A stretch of 64,000 bases of DNA from an uncultured Bacilli bacterium (GCA_934130545.1 CAKOYD010000001.1:186001-250000), one strand, 5' to 3'. Numbered from the stretch's first letter, positions 27,077 to 36,069 are shown. Notes: generated by a model not told the origin, from the sequence alone. Numbers and translations are program-made.

Positions 27077-27210
27077 AAGCCGTATATGAAATATATTAAT
27101 GTAAATTTTATTATAATTAAACTATAGTACGGTAGCACCTATCGGAATTTATGTCTGTGGACGAAGTACGTAAGTGTTTCTAAGAAGCAGAAAGTGCTGT
27201 GAATATGGAG
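27077..27210. ncRNA. Candidate structured RNA, family not identified
   Basis: Between the ferredoxin terminator and nth lies a stretch clearly richer in G+C than its surroundings (about 27125-27210) with no plausible reading frame. Read on the plus strand, GTAGCAC (27132-27138) pairs with GTGCTGT (27194-27200) and encloses two hairpins: TTATG/CGTAA (27149-27153 with 27169-27173, plus an inner GTC/GAC) and TTTCT/AGAAA (27177-27181 with 27189-27193), a three-way junction. Upstream, GCCGTA (near 27079-27084) can pair with TACGGT, which competes for part of the outer stem. TATAAT at 27069-27074 or 27112-27117 may start it. Strand is uncertain. Confidence 0.4.
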
Positions 27211-27214
27211 TAAA

Positions 27215-27835
27215 TTATTTATTTTCGGCGAAGTATTTACATTGCTCTTTTAATTTACAATTTTCACAGTTAGGTTTAAGTGCTTTGCATTGATAACGGC
27301 CGAAAAATACTAATTGATGGTGGGCTTTATTCCATTTATCTTTTGGTATTTTTTTCATTAGTTTATGTTCAACTGCTAAAACGTCATCTTTTTCTTTGGC
27401 TAAGCCTAGTCTTTTACTTACTCTATTGACATGGGTATCCACAGCGATACATGGTTCATTATAAATTACAGATAGAAATACATTAATAGTTTTGCGACCT
27501 ACTCCGGGCAATTTTTCAAGATATTGGCGATCGTTAGGGACAGTATAATAGCCATCATGAACAAGCGTTTTAGCAATACTAACAACATATTCACTTTTTT
27601 TAGTGTATGTACCAATACTTTTTATTATTTTAGCAATATCTTTGGGATTAGCATTAGCTAGTTTATCTAGGGTATCATATTTAGCAAATAAAGTTTTATT
27701 AACAATATTTACTCTTTTATCAGTTGTTTGAGCACTTAATACAATAGCAATTAATAGTTCGTAGTCTTTAGTATATTCTAATTCACATTTAGGGTTAGGA
27801 TATAATTCATCTAGATAAGTTAAGATATTATTCAT
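27215..27835 (-). CDS. nth: Endonuclease III
   Basis: Base-excision repair glycosylase/AP lyase for oxidised pyrimidines. 206 residues with the helix-hairpin-helix LPGVGRKT (catalytic Lys115), the catalytic Asp133 in AVDTHVNR, and a C-terminal [4Fe-4S] loop C-x6-C-x2-C-x5-C (CKALKPNCENCKLKEQC). The ATG overlaps the dnaD 3' end by 8 nt. dnaD-nth is a conserved Bacillota gene pair. Confidence 0.95.
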   Translation of the reverse strand: MNNILTYLDELYPNPKCELEYTKDYELLIAIVLSAQTTDKRVNIVNKTLFAKYDTLDKLANANPKDIAKIIKSIGTYTKKSEYVVSIAKTLVHDGYYTVPNDRQYLEKLPGVGRKTINVFLSVIYNEPCIAVDTHVNRVSKRLGLAKEKDDVLAVEHKLMKKIPKDKWNKAHHQLVFFGRYQCKALKPNCENCKLKEQCKYFAENK

Positions 27836-28478
27836 TATTCACCCAGTCAAAATCAGGAACTTCAATTACTTCGTTTTTACTTTTCTTATATCTAATACGT
27901 TCTTTATTAACGTCTTCTTTGGTTTTTATACCTTTCTTTTTCCAACTATAAAGAATGGTTTCGATATATCTTAGACTAGTGGTACTATTATAAACAGCTT
28001 CTTTTAGGGCTTCAACAATTAGAGTCTTATCAATATCTTCGTTTAACCAACTATTAATTTTTTCATATTCAGTAGGAGATATTGTTCGACCAAACTCTTT
28101 TTCAAAGATAGTAAATAAATCTTCATTATTAGTACTACTAGGTAATTCTTTATCTAATATAATATTAGTAATCTTACGATATAGCATATCTAAATTTAAA
28201 TATTCTTCACTAACATTATCAATATTTTTATTAATTGTAATATTTAGGATATTCTTTTCCACTAAATTGTTGATAAGTTCAATTACTTTTCTTTTAGTAA
28301 AACTTAATTCTTTAACAAATAAATTAATATCATAAATTATATTATTGCCTTTATCCATTAGATAAATTAGAACAATTAATTCTTCAGCAGTTATATTTAA
28401 TTTCGAGTAATTAGTTAGTAATACTCTTGGGATAATTATTGGTTTTTCTTTTAAATAATTTATTAATTTTTCACTCAT
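27828..28478 (-). CDS. dnaD: DnaD-family replication initiation protein
   Basis: Helps load the replicative helicase at origins and restart sites. The 216-residue protein has an N-terminal winged-helix DDBH1 domain (ITAEELIVLIYLMDKG, SFTKRKVIELINNLVEK) and a C-terminal DDBH2 domain (about 115-190) ending in YIETILYSWKKKGIKT, the family's YxxxIxxxW signature. It overlaps the upstream gene by 4 nt (ATGA) and nth downstream. Confidence 0.9.
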   Translation of the reverse strand: MSEKLINYLKEKPIIIPRVLLTNYSKLNITAEELIVLIYLMDKGNNIIYDINLFVKELSFTKRKVIELINNLVEKNILNITINKNIDNVSEEYLNLDMLYRKITNIILDKELPSSTNNEDLFTIFEKEFGRTISPTEYEKINSWLNEDIDKTLIVEALKEAVYNSTTSLRYIETILYSWKKKGIKTKEDVNKERIRYKKSKNEVIEVPDFDWVNNE

Positions 28479-28873
28479 AATTGCCTCCTGAAAGTTATTT
28501 CTTTTATTAATTCTAAATTACTTGGATTATAATATTTATAGATAACTTTATCTTTACTTATTTCTTTTTCTAAATACATTAGACTATTATTTTTATATAT
28601 TATACTCATATTATTAGATTCTTTTATTTTAGATACATCTTCTTTAAGTATTTCTTTATATTTACTATTTAGAACGATTATATTAGCACTAGTTGTTAGG
28701 ATATAATATCCATCATATTTATTTACATTAATTAATTTATTATCCACGTGATAATTATCTTTAATTAACTTATTTAAATTAGAATTATATTTATTAACAT
28801 TACTACCTAAATATACAATACTAAGTAAGATAATTATTAAGATAGATACTATTATTATTACAAACTTTTTCAT
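28475..28873 (-). CDS. YpmB-like membrane-anchored protein
   Basis: A 132-residue protein with one N-terminal membrane helix (about 4-24) and a small exported domain. In Bacillus the DUF5590 protein YpmB is encoded just upstream of aspB-asnS-dnaD-nth; here a protein of the same size and layout is directly before dnaD without aspB or asnS. The sequence similarity is weak by eye, so the name rests mostly on position. Stop and dnaD start overlap as ATGA. Confidence 0.55.
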   Translation of the reverse strand: MKKFVIIIVSILIIILLSIVYLGSNVNKYNSNLNKLIKDNYHVDNKLINVNKYDGYYILTTSANIIVLNSKYKEILKEDVSKIKESNNMSIIYKNNSLMYLEKEISKDKVIYKYYNPSNLELIKEITFRRQL

Positions 28874-28915
28874 TTACATCACAGTAATTATTATACTATA
28901 ACTTGCATAGAAAAA

Positions 28916-28945
28916 GAATAGTTTTATATTAATTTTAAACTATTC
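28916..28945 (-). terminator. Terminator after the 28960 gene
   Basis: GAATAGTTT/AAACTATTC stem with a T5 run on the minus strand; outer bases GCATAG/CTATGC can extend the pairing. Confidence 0.85.
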
Positions 28946-28959
28946 TATCTATGCTTATA

Positions 28960-30120
28960 TTAAATTCTTGTTAATAATCTAGTATAACTTACTTCAGATA
29001 ATTTTTTGTCGTTTAATACATCATAGCATTCATTAATTACATCTTGTTTATTAACACTAGTGTATTTAATTAACTTATCTCTTTGGGCAAATATTTCATC
29101 ATTAAAGAAGTTGTTAGCATATATATACATTTCATTAATAGCAATAATTGATACTGATGATGTTACTTCATTCATCTTATTGCTTTCTAAGTATTTAACT
29201 AAGTCACTATAATAACTAATAAGTTTACTTTCATCAGTAGTACTATATATTTTATTACGATAATCTTCAATAGTTTTTAAACAATCTTTTTGAGTAGTAT
29301 TGTTAATGACAGAACTTAATCTTAATTTAGAACTATTTTGTAAATCATAATTTAATATTTCATCAATACAGTTAGTATAATTAGTATAGAGGTCTTCTAC
29401 TGAGATACTTATATTTGTATTTGTATAGTCACTTAAGTTTATATACATAACTAGTTTTTCTAATTCATCTTTGCTTAGGTTAGGTCCAACTAGGTTATTA
29501 GCTAATTTTTCATGATTAGGTAATATTGTTTCAGGTGATGATGATGGAATAGTTGGATCTGCTGGTCTAGTTGTTGGAGTAGTTGGATTAGTTGTAGAAA
29601 TAGTTGGATTGGTAGGATTAATAACTGGTTTTTTACTCATACTTGCTACTAAAGAAATAATTCCTGATCCAAAGGCAACAGTTAAAGCAAGAGCGATTAT
29701 TCTTTTACCAATATTGGTTTTTAGATTATCATTGGCTTCTTTTGTGTTTATTACTCTCTTTTTATATTCATCTTTAAGTGTTTTTAATGTTTTATCATCA
29801 CTCAACATATTTTTTACTTCTTCTTTAGATGACTTAGTATATGGCATTACAACGTTATCACAACTTCTTATACCATATTTATTATCTTCAATTTTATATG
29901 GCTTGAATGTTATTCTTTCAGCACAATCAACTGGTTTACTATTTTTTCTTGTTTCATCTATTAATAAAATTAATTCTTCTTCAGTTAAATTATTTAAGGC
30001 ATCATTAGCTTCTTTTACAGTATTATAACTATATCCTTCAATAAATTTATTTACTTTACAGTAATAGAAACCATACTTATTATCTTTATTTTTTCTTACA
30101 AATATTTTTCGACATTCCAT
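28960..30120 (-). CDS. Membrane protein with Thr/Pro-rich linker
   Basis: A 386-residue protein: an N-terminal cytosolic region (about 1-130) with two similar segments (DNKYGFYYCKV and DNKYGIRSCDN), one membrane helix (about 135-158), a Thr/Pro/Asn linker built from NPT-type repeats (about 162-195), and a helical exported domain. No known family. ATG 30120 follows GAGGAGTG, which is also the end of the upstream gene; the two form an operon. Confidence 0.65.
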   Translation of the reverse strand: MECRKIFVRKNKDNKYGFYYCKVNKFIEGYSYNTVKEANDALNNLTEEELILLIDETRKNSKPVDCAERITFKPYKIEDNKYGIRSCDNVVMPYTKSSKEEVKNMLSDDKTLKTLKDEYKKRVINTKEANDNLKTNIGKRIIALALTVAFGSGIISLVASMSKKPVINPTNPTISTTNPTTPTTRPADPTIPSSSPETILPNHEKLANNLVGPNLSKDELEKLVMYINLSDYTNTNISISVEDLYTNYTNCIDEILNYDLQNSSKLRLSSVINNTTQKDCLKTIEDYRNKIYSTTDESKLISYYSDLVKYLESNKMNEVTSSVSIIAINEMYIYANNFFNDEIFAQRDKLIKYTSVNKQDVINECYDVLNDKKLSEVSYTRLLTRI

Positions 30121-30125
30121 TATTA

Positions 30126-31352
30126 TCACTCCTCATATAATTTATAGCCTTGTTTTATTAATTCTCGGTCATTATTTGATTTGCTATATTTAATATCTTC
30201 TTCGATATATTGTCTAGTGGCATAGCGATAGTATGTTATATTTACTTTTTCAGTATTAGATGTTTGTTTATCAACATATTTATAACAGTATGTTTTATCG
30301 TCACTAATACTATAATTATTTGGACATGTTAAGTTTGTATAATTTGTTTCAGTTTTTTTACAACTACTTCCTGATTGGCTATAACCTGATAGGCATGATG
30401 CAGTGTTAGTGTATGTAGTTTGTTCATATGTTATTTTATATACTTTATATGTATATTCAAATTTACCTTTAGAACTTACAAATTTTGATGATACGCATTC
30501 ATAACGATAATCACTAGTATTACTAGGCATTGTGTAACCTTTTTTTGTACCTTGATATGTTTCTTTTTTCTGCTGTTGTCCGTTATAAGTACATGTAAAG
30601 CCATTTCTTTTAATATAACCTTGTCCACATACTGGATCAGCATATAAGGTATTTCTTTTTACACAAGAATTATTTTCTTTATTATATCCTTGTGGACACA
30701 ATGTATTAGTTTTTATCATTTCTTTAATAGTAGTAGGTACTGCTTTAGTAGTAGTTTGAGTTTTTGTTTCTACTTTTACGGTATCACTAGCTTCTACTTT
30801 AGCTGTTGACCATGATGTAAAATCACTCCATTCAGTGAAATATCCTGGTTTAATATATTTATAATTATTTGATGTTGGAGTAACTACTTCACCTTTTTTA
30901 TTGCTATCTTTTTCACATATAGTATATTTACAATATTTATATTGTTTCATAAGAATAGTAGCTTTTTCTTCAGTTTTAGAGCACTTTAAGTATATTTTCA
31001 TATTATAGCTATCATTATATTTAGTTAATAAGATATAAGAATTATTACTATTACATGCTTTACCATTCTTATCTTTAATAGTACCAAGTAATTTTTCGTT
31101 ATATAATTCATTTAGATATACTTTTTTACTTGAAGCATTTACTTCTGGTAATCGTTCTTCAGTAAAATATTTTCCCCCGGCTTCTTTTATTAAATTTATA
31201 TTTTCACTTGTATAATTTTTATTTCTTTTTCCTAGTAGGGATATTAACCATACAAACATGATAATTAACACGACTACTATGGCAACTTTAATAAATAAAC
31301 TTATCCAGTTAATCTTTTTTTCATCTTCATCATCAAAAGAGTTATTATACAT
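30126..31352 (-). CDS. Type II membrane protein with Cys-rich repeats
   Basis: A 408-residue protein: short acidic cytosolic N-terminus, membrane helix at about 19-41, then an exported region. It contains YFTEWSDFTSWSTAKV, which resembles the Trp-layer start of thrombospondin type 1 repeats, followed by several C-x2-G-Y-x(5-7)-C units (CPQGYNKENNSC, CLSGYSQSGSSC, CPNNYSISDDKTYC). Such repeats suggest disulfide-stabilised surface modules, perhaps for binding. GGGAGG precedes the ATG. TGA stop overlaps the next gene's Shine-Dalgarno. Confidence 0.65.
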   Translation of the reverse strand: MYNNSFDDEDEKKINWISLFIKVAIVVVLIIMFVWLISLLGKRNKNYTSENINLIKEAGGKYFTEERLPEVNASSKKVYLNELYNEKLLGTIKDKNGKACNSNNSYILLTKYNDSYNMKIYLKCSKTEEKATILMKQYKYCKYTICEKDSNKKGEVVTPTSNNYKYIKPGYFTEWSDFTSWSTAKVEASDTVKVETKTQTTTKAVPTTIKEMIKTNTLCPQGYNKENNSCVKRNTLYADPVCGQGYIKRNGFTCTYNGQQQKKETYQGTKKGYTMPSNTSDYRYECVSSKFVSSKGKFEYTYKVYKITYEQTTYTNTASCLSGYSQSGSSCKKTETNYTNLTCPNNYSISDDKTYCYKYVDKQTSNTEKVNITYYRYATRQYIEEDIKYSKSNNDRELIKQGYKLYEE

Positions 31353-31440
31353 AACTAAAACCTCCCTTAGCGAGGCTTATTTTAGCACATTTTGGCTATT
31401 TTGTCAAACATTTTTTCGTTAAAATGGGCCAATAAAAAAG

Positions 31441-31453
31441 AACTTAAGAAGTT
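31441..31453 (-). terminator. Probable terminator after the 31474 gene
   Basis: Short AACTT/AAGTT stem with a T6 run on the minus strand. Confidence 0.5.
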
Positions 31454-31473
31454 ATCTTAAATCCTTATATTAT

Positions 31474-32526
31474 TTATTTAACGATATATTTTAATTCACC
31501 CATACGAGATGTTGGAACATAACCTGGTTCAGCTTTGATAACATCAGGTATTCTATTAACGATTGTAGCACATGTTAATTCAACAGTGGCTGGTCTTTCA
31601 ATAACTAATTTAGTATTAGGTTCTCCTATTACTTCCCAAGTATTTACATCATAATCATCTTTTGAATATACTTTACCAATGCATTCTGTTTCTAAAGTAA
31701 TTCCTTCTTTCGTAGTTGTTGTAACTACGGCACTCATACCAGTAGCATCGCCCTTTTTAACAGTCATTTTTAATGTTTGTGAATCAATATCTTCATTATG
31801 AGTTTGTGGAACACATTTTTGACTTTGACTTAATACAGTTATACCTAGTTTGTCACATAACCAACCATTAACATTCCACATATAACTTGGTAAGAACTCA
31901 CCATTATCAATTAACATTCGACGTTCTTCTTCTGTTATATCATCAGAAGCTGCAACATCAGTAGCAAATTGTTCTAATGTTAAGCCAGCACCGTGAGCTT
32001 TAGCTAGGGCTATTCCATAATCTTCAACATTATATGATGAGCTTCCTTTAATTTTAGTTATTTTATGAGTGGCTCCGGCTAGGGTAGTTATAAGATTTCC
32101 CCAGAAAGCATCTTGGTAACCACTTCCTGTTATTGTACAGTTATGTCTTTTAGCCATTTCATCTAATTCTTTAGTTAATTTAGGGTTTGAATTCATTGGA
32201 TAAAATGCTTCTTCGCATGTTGTTATAGCATTTATCCCTAGGCTAGCACATAACATTAAGGCATCTTTACAATCGTTTAATAAACTCATAGTGGTAATGA
32301 TACAAATATCGGGTTTTAGTTCTAATAATAGATTTTCAGCATTACCTAAGGCAGTAATTTTTATTCCTGTTTCACATCCTCCTATTACAGTACTAATATC
32401 TTGACCAATTAAGTCAGGATTAATATCAATAGCTCCAACTATTTGAGCTCCTGATTCAATTACATATCTCATAGTGTATGCAGACATTTTTCCACATCCA
32501 TATTGAACTACTCTTATTCCGTTCAT
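31474..32526 (-). CDS. 2,4-diaminopentanoate dehydrogenase-like / DapB-like NAD(P) oxidoreductase
   Basis: A 350-residue dehydrogenase: N-terminal Rossmann fold (VVQYGCGKMSAYTM, then AIDINPDLIGQD), a nucleotide-side segment with CEEAFYP, and a catalytic region with GSGYQDAFWGNL. The pattern fits the amine dehydrogenase group that includes (2R,4S)-2,4-diaminopentanoate dehydrogenase of ornithine fermentation, often annotated as dihydrodipicolinate reductase. None of the other ornithine-fermentation genes are nearby, so the true substrate is open. It has an own AGGAGGAAG Shine-Dalgarno and lies between two terminators, so it is probably monocistronic. Confidence 0.65.
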   Translation of the reverse strand: MNGIRVVQYGCGKMSAYTMRYVIESGAQIVGAIDINPDLIGQDISTVIGGCETGIKITALGNAENLLLELKPDICIITTMSLLNDCKDALMLCASLGINAITTCEEAFYPMNSNPKLTKELDEMAKRHNCTITGSGYQDAFWGNLITTLAGATHKITKIKGSSSYNVEDYGIALAKAHGAGLTLEQFATDVAASDDITEEERRMLIDNGEFLPSYMWNVNGWLCDKLGITVLSQSQKCVPQTHNEDIDSQTLKMTVKKGDATGMSAVVTTTTKEGITLETECIGKVYSKDDYDVNTWEVIGEPNTKLVIERPATVELTCATIVNRIPDVIKAEPGYVPTSRMGELKYIVK

Positions 32527-32564
32527 TTTCTTCCTCCTCTATCTATTTTAATTATATAAAGAAA

Positions 32565-32606
32565 AAATAGATGTAGCAAGTTTTTTTACTTTTTTTACAT
32601 CTATTT
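32565..32606 (-). terminator. Phosphoketolase terminator
   Basis: AAATAGATGT/ACATCTATTT 10-bp stem, followed by a T-run on the minus strand. Confidence 0.8.
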
Positions 32607-32611
32607 ACATT

Positions 32612-34954
32612 TTACCATTTCCAATTTATGATTTCATCCATATCAATTCCATATTCTTTGATATATTCTTTATGTTCTACTTTTTTATCTTGACAATATT
32701 GAATAAGTGATGAACCTTTATTACCTAATTGTGGTAAACATTTAATAGCGGCTTCTACTAGGCTAAATCTATCAATACTGTTTTGGACACGCATGTCAAA
32801 TGGTGTAGTTATCGTGCCTTCTTCCATATAGCCATGAACATGAATATCTCTATTAGTCCTTTTATAAGTTAATTCATGAATTAGGTTTGGATAACCGTGG
32901 AAATTAAAGATAATTGGTTTATCTTTAGTAAATATAGCATCATAGTCTTCATCAGTTAGGCCATGAGGATGTTTATCGTGAGATTGTAGTTTCAGTAAAT
33001 CTACGACATTAACCATACGAATTTTTAAATCTTTAAAGTTTTCTCTTAATATTTTAATGGCTGCTAAAGTTTCTAGGGTTGGTCCTTCACCACAGCAAGC
33101 CATGACAATATCGGGTTCACAGCCTTCATCATTACTAGCGAATTTCCATATTCCTAGGCCTTTAGTGCAATGAATAACAGCTTCTTCCATAGTTAACCAT
33201 TGCGGACGTGGATGTTTAGAGGCAACGATAACATTAATATAGTTTTTACTTTTGATGCAGTGATCAAAGCAGGATAGTAAGCAGTTAGCATCCGGTGGTA
33301 AGTATATTCTTACAGTGTCAGCTTTTTTAGTTACTAAGTGATTTAAAAATCCGGGGTCTTGGTGTGTATAACCATTATGGTCTTGTTGCCATACGTGTGA
33401 TGATAAAACATAGTTTAGAGAGGCTATTGGTCTTCTCCATGGTAATTCTTTGCTTACTTTCAACCATTTAGCGTGTTGACTAGCCATAGAATCAACTATT
33501 CTAATAAATGCTTCATAACTATTGAAAAATCCATGCCTTCCTGTTAATAAGTAGCCTTCTAACCAACCTTCACATAGATGCTCGGACAACATAGAATCCA
33601 TAACTCTACCATCACTAGCTAGATACTCGTCAGTGGCATATTTTTTGTCAACCCAAGTACGATTAGTAGCTTCAAATACGTGGTTTAGTCGATTAGACAT
33701 TGTTTCATCAGGGCCAAATACTCGGAAGTTATGCTCTTCTTCATTTAATTTTATAACGTCTCTTACATATTTACCTAGTTCCATCATATCTTGAGCCATT
33801 ACTTCGCCGGGATATGGTACTTCAACGGCATAATTTTGAAAATTAGGTGTCTTTAATTCTTTTAATAATAAGCCACCATTAGCAACGGGATTAGCACCCA
33901 TTCTTCTATTACCTTTAGGAGCTAATTCTTTTATTTCTTTAATTATCGTGCCATTTTCATCAAATAATTCTTCGGGGTGATAACTTCTTAGCCAATTTTC
34001 TAATAATTTTAGATTAGTAGGGTTATCTTTATCAATAGATACGGGGACTTGGTGGGCACGGAATGTACCTTCTATCTGTTTTCCGTCAACTACTTTTGGT
34101 CCAGTCCAACCTTTTGGAGTTTTTAATATTATCATGGGCCAAATTGGTCTTTTATTATCTTTAGATAATTTTATTTTCTTTATTTCATTTATTACTTTAT
34201 CTAAAGTTAGGGCCATGTCAATATGTCCTTGTTTTTCATCTTTTACTTCAACATAATATGGATGATAACCACAACCAATAAAGAATGATCCTAATTCTGT
34301 TAAACTCATTCTAGAGAATATTGTTGGATTGGCTATTTTATAACCATTTAGATGAAGGATTGGTAGGACAACGCCATCTGTTTTGGGGTTTAAGAATTTG
34401 TTAGAGTGCCACGAAGTAGCAAGAGGGCCGGTTTCAGCTTCACCGTCGCCGACAACACAGGCAGCAATTAAGTCAGGATTATCAAATACTGCACCATAAG
34501 CATGGGCAAGGCTATAGCCTAATTCTCCTCCTTCATTAATTGATCCTGGTGTTTCAGGGGCAACATGAGATGATATGCCGCCGGGAAATGAAAATTGTTT
34601 AAATAGTTTCTTTAAGCCTTCTTCGTCTTCAGTTATGTTTGGATATACTTCGCTATAAGTTCCTTCAATGTACGTTTGGGCTACCATAGCATTACCACCG
34701 TGTCCTGGTCCGGATATATATATCATATTTAAATCGTATTTGTTAATTATTCTATTTAGGTGGGTATATATAAAGTTTTGACCAGGTACTGTTCCCCAAT
34801 GACCAACTATTTTGTTCTTTATATCTTCTATTCTTAGTTCTCTTTTTAGTAGGGGGTTATCTAATAAATATAATTGACAAGCTGCTAAATAATTAGATAC
34901 TCGAAAGTATTTATCTATTTTTTCAACTTCTTTACTAGTTAGTTTCTTATACAT
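32612..34954 (-). CDS. xfp: Xylulose-5-phosphate/fructose-6-phosphate phosphoketolase
   Basis: Thiamine-diphosphate enzyme that splits xylulose 5-phosphate (and often fructose 6-phosphate) with phosphate to give acetyl phosphate. At 780 residues it has the usual length. Visible signatures are SGPGHGGNAMVAQTYIEG, the ThDP motif GDGEAETGPLATSWHSNKF, and SSHVWQQDHNGYTHQDPG. It implies sugar fermentation through a phosphoketolase route with ATP from acetate kinase. It has its own promoter (TTGACT-18-TATAAT) and terminator. Confidence 0.96.
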   Translation of the reverse strand: MYKKLTSKEVEKIDKYFRVSNYLAACQLYLLDNPLLKRELRIEDIKNKIVGHWGTVPGQNFIYTHLNRIINKYDLNMIYISGPGHGGNAMVAQTYIEGTYSEVYPNITEDEEGLKKLFKQFSFPGGISSHVAPETPGSINEGGELGYSLAHAYGAVFDNPDLIAACVVGDGEAETGPLATSWHSNKFLNPKTDGVVLPILHLNGYKIANPTIFSRMSLTELGSFFIGCGYHPYYVEVKDEKQGHIDMALTLDKVINEIKKIKLSKDNKRPIWPMIILKTPKGWTGPKVVDGKQIEGTFRAHQVPVSIDKDNPTNLKLLENWLRSYHPEELFDENGTIIKEIKELAPKGNRRMGANPVANGGLLLKELKTPNFQNYAVEVPYPGEVMAQDMMELGKYVRDVIKLNEEEHNFRVFGPDETMSNRLNHVFEATNRTWVDKKYATDEYLASDGRVMDSMLSEHLCEGWLEGYLLTGRHGFFNSYEAFIRIVDSMASQHAKWLKVSKELPWRRPIASLNYVLSSHVWQQDHNGYTHQDPGFLNHLVTKKADTVRIYLPPDANCLLSCFDHCIKSKNYINVIVASKHPRPQWLTMEEAVIHCTKGLGIWKFASNDEGCEPDIVMACCGEGPTLETLAAIKILRENFKDLKIRMVNVVDLLKLQSHDKHPHGLTDEDYDAIFTKDKPIIFNFHGYPNLIHELTYKRTNRDIHVHGYMEEGTITTPFDMRVQNSIDRFSLVEAAIKCLPQLGNKGSSLIQYCQDKKVEHKEYIKEYGIDMDEIINWKW

Positions 34955-34979
34955 TTTTATTCTCCTTTATTATGTATTA

Positions 34980-35009
34980 ATTATACTATGAATAAATATA
35001 GTAAGTCAA
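34980..35009 (-). promoter_or_regulatory. xfp promoter TTGACT-18-TATAAT
   Basis: TTGACT (35004-35009) and TATAAT (34980-34985) on the minus strand. Confidence 0.7.
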
Positions 35010-35029
35010 TAATAGTTAGGCATTAAAAA

Positions 35030-35058
35030 ATTCCAAAAACTTTGTAAGTTCTTGGAAT
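35030..35058 (-). terminator. rplM-rpsI terminator
   Basis: ATTCCAA/TTGGAAT stem with further AACTT/AAGTT pairing inside, followed by T6 on the minus strand. Confidence 0.9.
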
Positions 35059-35065
35059 ATAAATA

Positions 35066-35485
35066 TTATCTCTTTGAGAATTGAGGTGCTCTTCTGGCAG
35101 CTTTTAATCCATATTTCTTTCTTTCTTTTGCTCTTGAATCTCTTGTTACAAATCCATTAGCTTTAAGAATTTTACGATATGAATCTTCTTTTCCTTCATT
35201 TTCTTTATCGTACTCTAATAGAGCTCTTGTGATACCTAATCTAATAGCACCAGTTTGTCCTGAAAAACCACCACCAGATACATTAACATCAACATCAAAT
35301 GTTTCTAAATTGTTAGTTATTTCTAATGGTTGTTTTAAGTCCATTACTAATACTTCGAATGGCATATATTCGTTAACATCTCTACCATTAACTGTTATTT
35401 TTCCTGTTCCTGGAGTAAGGATTACTCTTGCTACTGAACTTTTTCTTCTTCCAGTACCTGCAAATGTTCTACTTTTCTTTGCCAT
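35066..35485 (-). CDS. rpsI: 30S ribosomal protein S9
   Basis: A 139-residue ribosomal protein with GTGRRKSSVARV at the N-terminus, GGGFSGQTGAIRLGI in the middle and the conserved tail ending in PQFSKR, whose last Arg reaches the P-site tRNA. It is 3 bp after rplM, the universal bacterial order. Confidence 0.98.
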   Translation of the reverse strand: MAKKSRTFAGTGRRKSSVARVILTPGTGKITVNGRDVNEYMPFEVLVMDLKQPLEITNNLETFDVDVNVSGGGFSGQTGAIRLGITRALLEYDKENEGKEDSYRKILKANGFVTRDSRAKERKKYGLKAARRAPQFSKR

Positions 35486-35488
35486 AAA

Positions 35489-35926
35489 TTATTTCCTCCC
35501 TACTTCTACTTTTTTTGGTTGTTGAGCAGCATGTGGATGCTCGGCTCCTTCGTATACAAATAATTTCTTATACATTTGTCTTCCTAATCTATTTTTTGGA
35601 AGCATACCTTTAACAGCTCTTTCTACCATTTCTACTGGGTAGCTTTCTTTCATTTCTCTAGCTGTTCTTTCTCTTAATCCTCCAGCGTATCTGCTGTGAT
35701 TGTAATACATCTTTTTGTCTAATTTGTTTCCTGTTAGTAATGCATCTTTAGCATTAATGATTATAATATAATCTCCACAATCAATATGAGGTGTGTATGT
35801 TGCTTTGTGTTTACCTCTTAACATCATTGCGGCTTTAGCTGCTACTCTTCCTAATGGAACATCTTTGGCATCAATTACATACCAATTTCTAGCAACTGTT
35901 TCTTTACTTTGCATAAATGTTTTCAT
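35489..35926 (-). CDS. rplM: 50S ribosomal protein L13
   Basis: A 145-residue protein with WYVIDAKDVPLGRVAAKAA, LRGKHKATYTPHIDCGD and GMLPKNRLGRQM. First gene of the rplM-rpsI operon, preceded by GGGAG, a leader element at 35958-36001 and a consensus promoter. Confidence 0.98.
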   Translation of the reverse strand: MKTFMQSKETVARNWYVIDAKDVPLGRVAAKAAMMLRGKHKATYTPHIDCGDYIIIINAKDALLTGNKLDKKMYYNHSRYAGGLRERTAREMKESYPVEMVERAVKGMLPKNRLGRQMYKKLFVYEGAEHPHAAQQPKKVEVGRK

Positions 35927-35957
35927 TTTTTTCTCCCTTTAATTATTAATTTATATT

Positions 35958-36001
35958 GTTGATTTAAAATATGGTGTTCCCAATACCTATTTCTTCTCAA
36001 C
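35958..36001 (-). promoter_or_regulatory. L13-type ribosomal leader
   Basis: In the roughly 90-nt leader, GTTGA and TCAAC close a stem around GGTATTGGGAACACC, which can itself fold with GGT/ACC ends. It resembles the known Firmicutes L13 leader that allows the ribosomal protein to repress its own operon. Recognition is by eye. Confidence 0.6.
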
Positions 36002-36019
36002 TAAAATGTACCGATTATG

Positions 36020-36048
36020 ATTATAGTAAATTTTAGTTTGTTTGTCAA
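36020..36048 (-). promoter_or_regulatory. rplM promoter TTGACA-17-TATAAT
   Basis: Perfect consensus: TTGACA (36043-36048) and TATAAT (36020-36025) on the minus strand with 17-bp spacing. It sits right after the sufU stop. Confidence 0.9.
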
Positions 36049-36069
36049 CAATTTTGTCTAAAAATATAT

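Noticed and set aside
27077..27140. Possible group II intron domain V (AGCCGTA with GTACGGT)
   Set aside because: The two halves are about 50 nt apart with an AT-rich filler, much longer than the 34-nt domain V, and no intron protein or other intron domains are present.
27125..27210. SRP RNA, tmRNA, RNase P or purine riboswitch
   Set aside because: The conserved cores of these RNAs (for example the GGAA tetraloop with AGCAGCC, or the paired riboswitch junction) are not found, so no named family is claimed.
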